Source: Parcubacteria group bacterium
GTDB taxonomy: Bacteria; Patescibacteriota; Minisyncoccia; SW-4-49-11
DNA length: 18,901 nucleotides
Assembly: GCA_003565105.1 (NCBI GenBank)
Contig: PXDG01000060.1
Location: forward strand, 1 to 18,901
Direction of reading: 5' to 3'
Part shown: piece after piece, positions 14,961 to 18,901 of the stretch
How positions within the stretch are numbered: position 1 is the stretch's first letter
Layout: the number at the start of each line of letters is the position of its first letter
Position numbers and translations under genes: made by a program
The notes under the pieces: model-generated
Databases searched by the model: none
Seen by the model: the letters and a program-made list of their open reading frames with translations, nothing else
What the model was told of the DNA's origin: nothing

Positions 14961-15434
14961 ATGGCTGAATACCAATCATCTACTCCTGAAAAACCACATT
15001 CTTCTAGCGAGACTATAGATACATATAATCAGACTTCTGTAGAAGAGCATCCCTCTCATCAAATAGAACAACAGTTTCATCAAGAGCGAGAGATTCAATC
15101 TGAGCAAGCTCGTCGACATATGGCGGAGATGATTGAAGAGCAGAAAACCATACAAAAGCTGGCTAATGACGACACCTCAGACATTGATCTAGCTCATATC
15201 CCCAAAAAAGAAAAATCGTTTACAGCCTGGTTAGAACACCTTGCACCAGAAGATCGGGTTCCCGTAAGTAAAAAGCTAATTCTTAGTAAAGGAAAAAAAT
15301 TAGTTGATGTGATACATTCCTTTATTTTACTTGAAGATTTTTCGGGATTGGATTCTTTAGAAGAAGAATTGTCAGAATCCTATGATGAGTTAGTGACACA
15401 CGATATACTTCCTGATTTACGGAGAAGAAAATAA
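14961..15434 (+). CDS. Unknown charged, Gln/Glu-rich cytoplasmic protein
   Basis: 157 residues, not recognised. No signal or membrane segment. The N-terminal ~45 residues are Ser/Thr/Gln-rich and probably disordered. Residues ~46-72 (EREIQSEQARRHMAEMIEEQKTIQ) could form a coiled coil. The C-terminal half (about 78-157) looks like a compact helical domain with LSKGKKLVDVIHSFILLEDFSGLDSLEEEL. It lies 11 bases after the GT-C-like gene and 16 bases before the membrane ATPase gene. An adaptor or accessory subunit for that ATPase is possible by position only. Confidence 0.7.
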   Translation: MAEYQSSTPEKPHSSSETIDTYNQTSVEEHPSHQIEQQFHQEREIQSEQARRHMAEMIEEQKTIQKLANDDTSDIDLAHIPKKEKSFTAWLEHLAPEDRVPVSKKLILSKGKKLVDVIHSFILLEDFSGLDSLEEELSESYDELVTHDILPDLRRRK

Positions 15435-15450
15435 ATTAACACTAATACGT

Positions 15451-17856
15451 ATGCTCCCTATTATTTTGATGAGTATTATCTTTCTTTGGATAATCTCTAT
15501 AATTGCTGTTATAGTAGCGATATTTATTCGACCACATATTGAGAGAAAAAAAATTAATAGAGGTTTAGCAATGACTCAATATCGTGTTCGAGTACCTCGA
15601 ACTGGAGTGAAAGAAGGCACTGATCCTAAAGAACTTATTGGGGTAATGGAACAGATGTATGCAGGATTTTCGTATTTGAAAACACCTCCAATGTGGGAGC
15701 GAATACTGAATGGAGATCCATATATATCTTTAGAAATTGTCAGCCCTACAGAACGAGATGAGATTAATTTTTATATTGGGGTTCCTAAGGGCTATGAGAG
15801 TATTTTTGAAAAACAATTACATGGATTTTATCCCGAAGCTGATTTAGAAAATATTACGGATTATAATGTAATGACAAATAACGGTCAGGTGAGGGCATCG
15901 TATTTAAAACTTGCAAAACCAAAAATTTTACCGATTCAAACCTATCAAGAGTTAGAAACCGATCCTCTACAAGGTTTGACTTCTGCATTATCAAAGATTC
16001 AAGAAGATGAAAGTGCGGTGATTCAAATCCTTATAAAAAAAGCAAACTCTGGATGGAGTGAAAAAGCTCGCAAAGTAGCAAAATTGATGCAAAAAGAAGG
16101 TCTTGATTTTAGAAAAGCTTATAATAAAGAATACGGAGGAGCTGTCCAAAAAATTATCACAGAAGTACGTAAAGGAACACAAAAGTCTGAAGAAAATAAA
16201 CAAGAATTAACTTCTTTTGATCAAAATATTATTAAAGGAATCGAACAAAAAACTGCAAAAGTCGGCTTTCAAACCAATATTCGGTTAATGACTATTTCTC
16301 CAGATGCAACACGATCAGAGGTGTTATTAGAACAGCTTCAAGGCTCGTTTTCACAGTTTGCGAGTGAAGAATGGAATGAATTTAAAATAGTGAATTATAA
16401 AAAAGAGAAAATTCAAAAATTTCTCTATAAGTTTATTTTTCGTATTTATGAAGAGTCTGAAGCTATGCTCTTAAACTCTTCAGAACTTACCAGTATCTTT
16501 CATATTCCTACGGCTTTATTACAAACTCCAAAGATTCAATGGATTACCTCAAAAGCATCTCATCCACCAGTAGATCTGCCTGCAGAAGGATTATTGTTAG
16601 GGAAGAATGTCTATAGAGGAGAAGAAAAACTAGTGCATATCACCGATGAAGATCGGAGGCGCCATATGTATCTGATTGGACAAACAGGTACAGGAAAAAC
16701 CTCTTTAATGAAAAAAATGATTGAAGGAGATTTGAAAGCAGGACATGGTATAGCACTACTTGATCCGAATGGAGACTTTGCCGAAGATGTCATTGGAATG
16801 ATACCGAAAGACCGTATTGATGATCTCATTTACTTCAATCCCCAAGATCTTGAATATCCATTAGGGTTGAATGTCTTGGAAGCAAAAACCCCTGAAGAGC
16901 GAGACTTCTTGACTCAAGAGATGATCTCAATTTTCTATGCTCTAGTTTCAGATCCTAGTATGATTGGGCCAATGTTTGAGCATAATATGCGAATGGCTAT
17001 GGGAGCACTTATGTCAGACCCAGAGAATCCGTATACCATTGTAGAAATTCCCAAAATGTTTGTTGATGAGGAATTCCGAGCAAAAATTCTCCGTAAAGTG
17101 AAAGATCCGATTCTTCTAGATTTTTGGGAGAAAGAATTCCCAGCCTCGCAAAAAGGTTCTCAAGCAGGAGATATGCTTGGGTATTTACTATCCAAACTCG
17201 GACGATTCATTGAGAATGAAATGATTCGAAATATTATTGGTCAACAGTACTCGTCAGTCGATTTTCAAGACATTATGAATAATGGAAAGATCTTGATTGC
17301 CAATCTTTCTAAAGGTGCGATCGGAGATCAGAATAGTCAGTTGTTAGGAATGCTTTTAGTCTCAAAGCTCCAGGTTTCAGCTTTCAAACGAGCTAATATA
17401 CCTGAAGAGGAACGACGAGATTTTTATCTGTATCTTGATGAGTTCCAAAACTTTACTACTGATAGTATATCTACCATCCTTTCAGAAGCCCGAAAATATC
17501 GATTAGATATGATACTTGCACATCAATTCATCGGACAATTACCAGATAATATTCGCAACGCAGTATTTGGAAATGTAGGAACAACGGTAGCCTTTCGTAT
17601 CGGAACAGAAGATGCTGAAGTGTTGGCACAAAAAATGCAACCAGAATACAATGCTCAAGATTTAGCAGATATAGATAATCTTAACGCAGTCATCAAATTG
17701 ATGATTAATGGAAAGACCTCAAAAGCATTCAACTTACAAGTGATGTTTGCTGATCGAGGGAATAAAGAACTTCAAGAAGCTCTTAAGGAACTATCCCGAT
17801 TAGAGCATGGGACAAAGCATAGTGTGGTTGAGATGGAGATGAAAATGCGAAGATAA
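15451..17856 (+). CDS. Membrane-anchored VirD4/VirB4-type P-loop ATPase
   Basis: 801 residues. One N-terminal membrane helix (about 4-28), a ~370-residue N-terminal domain of unknown fold found in Patescibacterial ATPases of this class, and a C-terminal RecA-like motor. Walker A is GQTGTGKT (410-417); Walker B is FYLYLDEFQ (Asp663, Glu664). Other coupling-protein-like marks are GIALLDPNGDFAEDVI, DDLIYFNPQD, YPLGLNVLE, ILIANLSKGAIG, ILSEARKYRLDMILAHQFIGQL and a NVGTTVAFRIGTEDAEVLA sensor region. Such hexameric motors drive DNA or protein transfer in type IV secretion or DNA uptake. No relaxase, VirB8-10 or T4P assembly ATPase is present in the window, so substrate and partners are open. The prepilin gene follows after 90 bases. 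Confidence 0.87.
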   Translation: MLPIILMSIIFLWIISIIAVIVAIFIRPHIERKKINRGLAMTQYRVRVPRTGVKEGTDPKELIGVMEQMYAGFSYLKTPPMWERILNGDPYISLEIVSPTERDEINFYIGVPKGYESIFEKQLHGFYPEADLENITDYNVMTNNGQVRASYLKLAKPKILPIQTYQELETDPLQGLTSALSKIQEDESAVIQILIKKANSGWSEKARKVAKLMQKEGLDFRKAYNKEYGGAVQKIITEVRKGTQKSEENKQELTSFDQNIIKGIEQKTAKVGFQTNIRLMTISPDATRSEVLLEQLQGSFSQFASEEWNEFKIVNYKKEKIQKFLYKFIFRIYEESEAMLLNSSELTSIFHIPTALLQTPKIQWITSKASHPPVDLPAEGLLLGKNVYRGEEKLVHITDEDRRRHMYLIGQTGTGKTSLMKKMIEGDLKAGHGIALLDPNGDFAEDVIGMIPKDRIDDLIYFNPQDLEYPLGLNVLEAKTPEERDFLTQEMISIFYALVSDPSMIGPMFEHNMRMAMGALMSDPENPYTIVEIPKMFVDEEFRAKILRKVKDPILLDFWEKEFPASQKGSQAGDMLGYLLSKLGRFIENEMIRNIIGQQYSSVDFQDIMNNGKILIANLSKGAIGDQNSQLLGMLLVSKLQVSAFKRANIPEEERRDFYLYLDEFQNFTTDSISTILSEARKYRLDMILAHQFIGQLPDNIRNAVFGNVGTTVAFRIGTEDAEVLAQKMQPEYNAQDLADIDNLNAVIKLMINGKTSKAFNLQVMFADRGNKELQEALKELSRLEHGTKHSVVEMEMKMRR

Positions 17857-17902
17857 AGCAAGATATTCCTTACTCCGTCTCATTACATTATCTCCATAAT
17901 TA

Positions 17903-17911
17903 TGATATGAT
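17903..17911 (+). promoter_or_regulatory. Extended -10 promoter element before the prepilin gene
   Basis: TGATATGAT (TGN + TATGAT) in the 90-base gap after the ATPase gene. There is no clear -35. A start near 17918 would give a leader of about 29 bases, so the pilin may be transcribed separately from the ATPase. No terminator hairpin is visible in the gap. Confidence 0.4.
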
Positions 17912-17946
17912 GGGTACGATAATCTATTGAAAATAATCATAAAAAA

Positions 17947-18901
17947 ATGAAACAGAAAGGATTCACATTACTAGAGATATTATTAGTAATAGGAGCCATA
18001 GGAATCTTAGCAGCGATAGTAATCGTAGCCATTAATCCACAAAGACAAGTAGCAGAAGCGAGGAATGGAAGGAGACAAGCAGAAGTAAGAAGTATCTATC
18101 AGAGTATTCAGCAGTATGTGATAGATGAAGGGAGTAATCCCAACCCGATTCGCCAGATGAATAGTGGAGTAGATAATAGAAGAGAGATATGTAAGCAAGG
18201 AGTAGAAGGAACGCCAGAATGTATTAATCTGGCAGAATTTTTGGTACCGACATATATAGCCAGTATCCCCGAAGATCCGCAAGGAGGAACAGAATTTAGT
18301 ACCAAGTATAGCGTTATAAAAAACATCAACAATACCATCGCAGTAAGAGCCGAAGAGGCCGAACTGGGAGTAAGTATCATAGCAGGAAGGATACTCGATG
18401 GAGAGAACGGAGGAGGAGCTGAAGGAGGCCCAGAGCAGATCACTGGGTTAAGTGCAGAAGTTATAGACAATAGAGATATTCAACTTACTTGGAATATCCC
18501 CAGTAGCCAAACAGAAATAGAAGAGTACGTAGTACTCTTCACCTCAGGAAATGGAAGTAAAGATCAAGTCATAGCAGGAATAACAGAGAGTAGTTATTTG
18601 CTAGAAAATCCAGGGATAGGGATTTATAGAATAGCAGTAATAGCTATTAATGAAGCAGGACAGAGTGAAGAGTCTAATGAAGTAGAGGTGCTACTTTGTG
18701 GTACAGGACTATGTACAGATCATGGAGGAGCAGATTGGATTATTACTGATAATACTACTACATCAGGTCTGCATTATAATGTAGGAAACTTCGGAGTAAA
18801 TACCAGCAGAACACTGACCGTTGATCAAGGAAATCCATTTGGAGTATATGCAGATAGTGTATCTGTAATAGGAAGCATAAACGCAAATGGGAGAGGATAC
18901 C
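17947..18901 (+). CDS. Type IV prepilin-like protein with fibronectin III domain (3' end outside window)
   Basis: The frame is open from ATG 17947 to the window end (318 residues so far, no stop). The N-terminus MKQKG/FTLLEILLVIGAIGILAAIVIVAINP is a class III signal: prepilin peptidase would cut after Gly5, leaving N-terminal Phe and the conserved Glu5. The INPQRQVAEARNGRRQAEVRSIYQSIQQYVIDEG that follows is the pilin alpha-helix pattern common in Patescibacteria. Cys82 and Cys92 may form a disulfide. A Gly/Glu-rich linker (about 150-161) leads to one FnIII domain (about 162-250; ITGLSAEVIDNRDIQLTWNIP...YRIAVIAINEAGQSEESNEVEV), then a Gly/Thr/Asn-rich beta-like region running off the end. It is likely a large surface adhesin or minor pilin rather than a plain fibre subunit. 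Codon use differs from its neighbours: 13 of 14 Arg codons are AGA/AGG and about half of Ile codons are ATA. Confidence 0.88.
   Translation, partial: MKQKGFTLLEILLVIGAIGILAAIVIVAINPQRQVAEARNGRRQAEVRSIYQSIQQYVIDEGSNPNPIRQMNSGVDNRREICKQGVEGTPECINLAEFLVPTYIASIPEDPQGGTEFSTKYSVIKNINNTIAVRAEEAELGVSIIAGRILDGENGGGAEGGPEQITGLSAEVIDNRDIQLTWNIPSSQTEIEEYVVLFTSGNGSKDQVIAGITESSYLLENPGIGIYRIAVIAINEAGQSEESNEVEVLLCGTGLCTDHGGADWIITDNTTTSGLHYNVGNFGVNTSRTLTVDQGNPFGVYADSVSVIGSINANGRGY

Noticed and set aside
18007..18470. Two minus-strand frames opposite the prepilin.
   Set aside because: They are mirror frames of the purine-rich pilin gene, whose prepilin signal and FnIII domain are unmistakable on the plus strand.
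1..18901. tRNA, rRNA, CRISPR arrays, insertion sequences, integrase sites or phage genes.
   Set aside because: None seen by eye: no cloverleaf-like segments, spaced identical repeats, transposase motifs or terminal inverted repeats. A covariance-model scan could not be run here.

Overview
The window is AT-rich, densely packed DNA, most likely from a Candidate Phyla Radiation (Patescibacteria) bacterium. This is inferred from the gene set, not from a marker-gene tree. Supporting signs are a short type IV prepilin with the INP..Q..ARN pattern, a membrane-anchored protein of four DUF11-like repeats, a short FtsQ, an Ada-like CSG.NRI..EN mini-domain protein, an orphan VirD4/VirB4-type ATPase, and an isolated L27 gene. 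All protein ends seen are TAA except ftsQ, which ends in TGA inside an ATGA overlap. No long gene carries an in-frame TGA, so the standard bacterial code fits and the UGA-glycine code of Absconditabacteria/Gracilibacteria does not. Almost no start codon has a Shine-Dalgarno sequence. Several promoters instead show extended -10 boxes (TGN + TATACT/TATAAT/TATGAT).

Layout. 1-1583 (+): 3' part of RNase J, then recO. 1649-2266 (-): an unknown membrane-anchored protein, convergent with recO, with its own near-consensus promoter in a 310-bp divergent spacer. 2577-4478 (+): the DUF11-like repeat protein. 4525-10279 (+): a tightly packed run of tgt, a PolB-like 3'-5' exonuclease, a GT2 and a GT4 glycosyltransferase, an LCP ligase and a second GT2. 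The last four look like a surface-glycan assembly and attachment set. 10322-11506 (+): an S41 C-terminal processing protease ending at a bidirectional terminator. 11604-11879 (-): rpmA (L27) with a consensus promoter overlapping a divergent one. 11975-14949 (+): an Ada-like mini-domain protein, ftsQ, and a GT-C-like membrane protein. 14961-17856 (+): a charged unknown protein and an 801-residue membrane-anchored ATPase. 17947 to the window end (+): a type IV prepilin fused to a fibronectin III domain, cut by the window edge.

The main theme is the cell surface: envelope glycosylation (GT2, GT4, LCP, GT-C), division (FtsQ), envelope proteolysis (Ctp), and a possible pilus or DNA-transfer module. 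The most notable points are a tRNA-guanine transglycosylase that lacks all three zinc-binding cysteines and carries a ~30-residue insert, an RNase J that has lost a conserved metal-site histidine, and a pilin-FnIII gene whose codon use differs sharply from its neighbours. I see no tRNA, rRNA, CRISPR array, insertion sequence or prophage.
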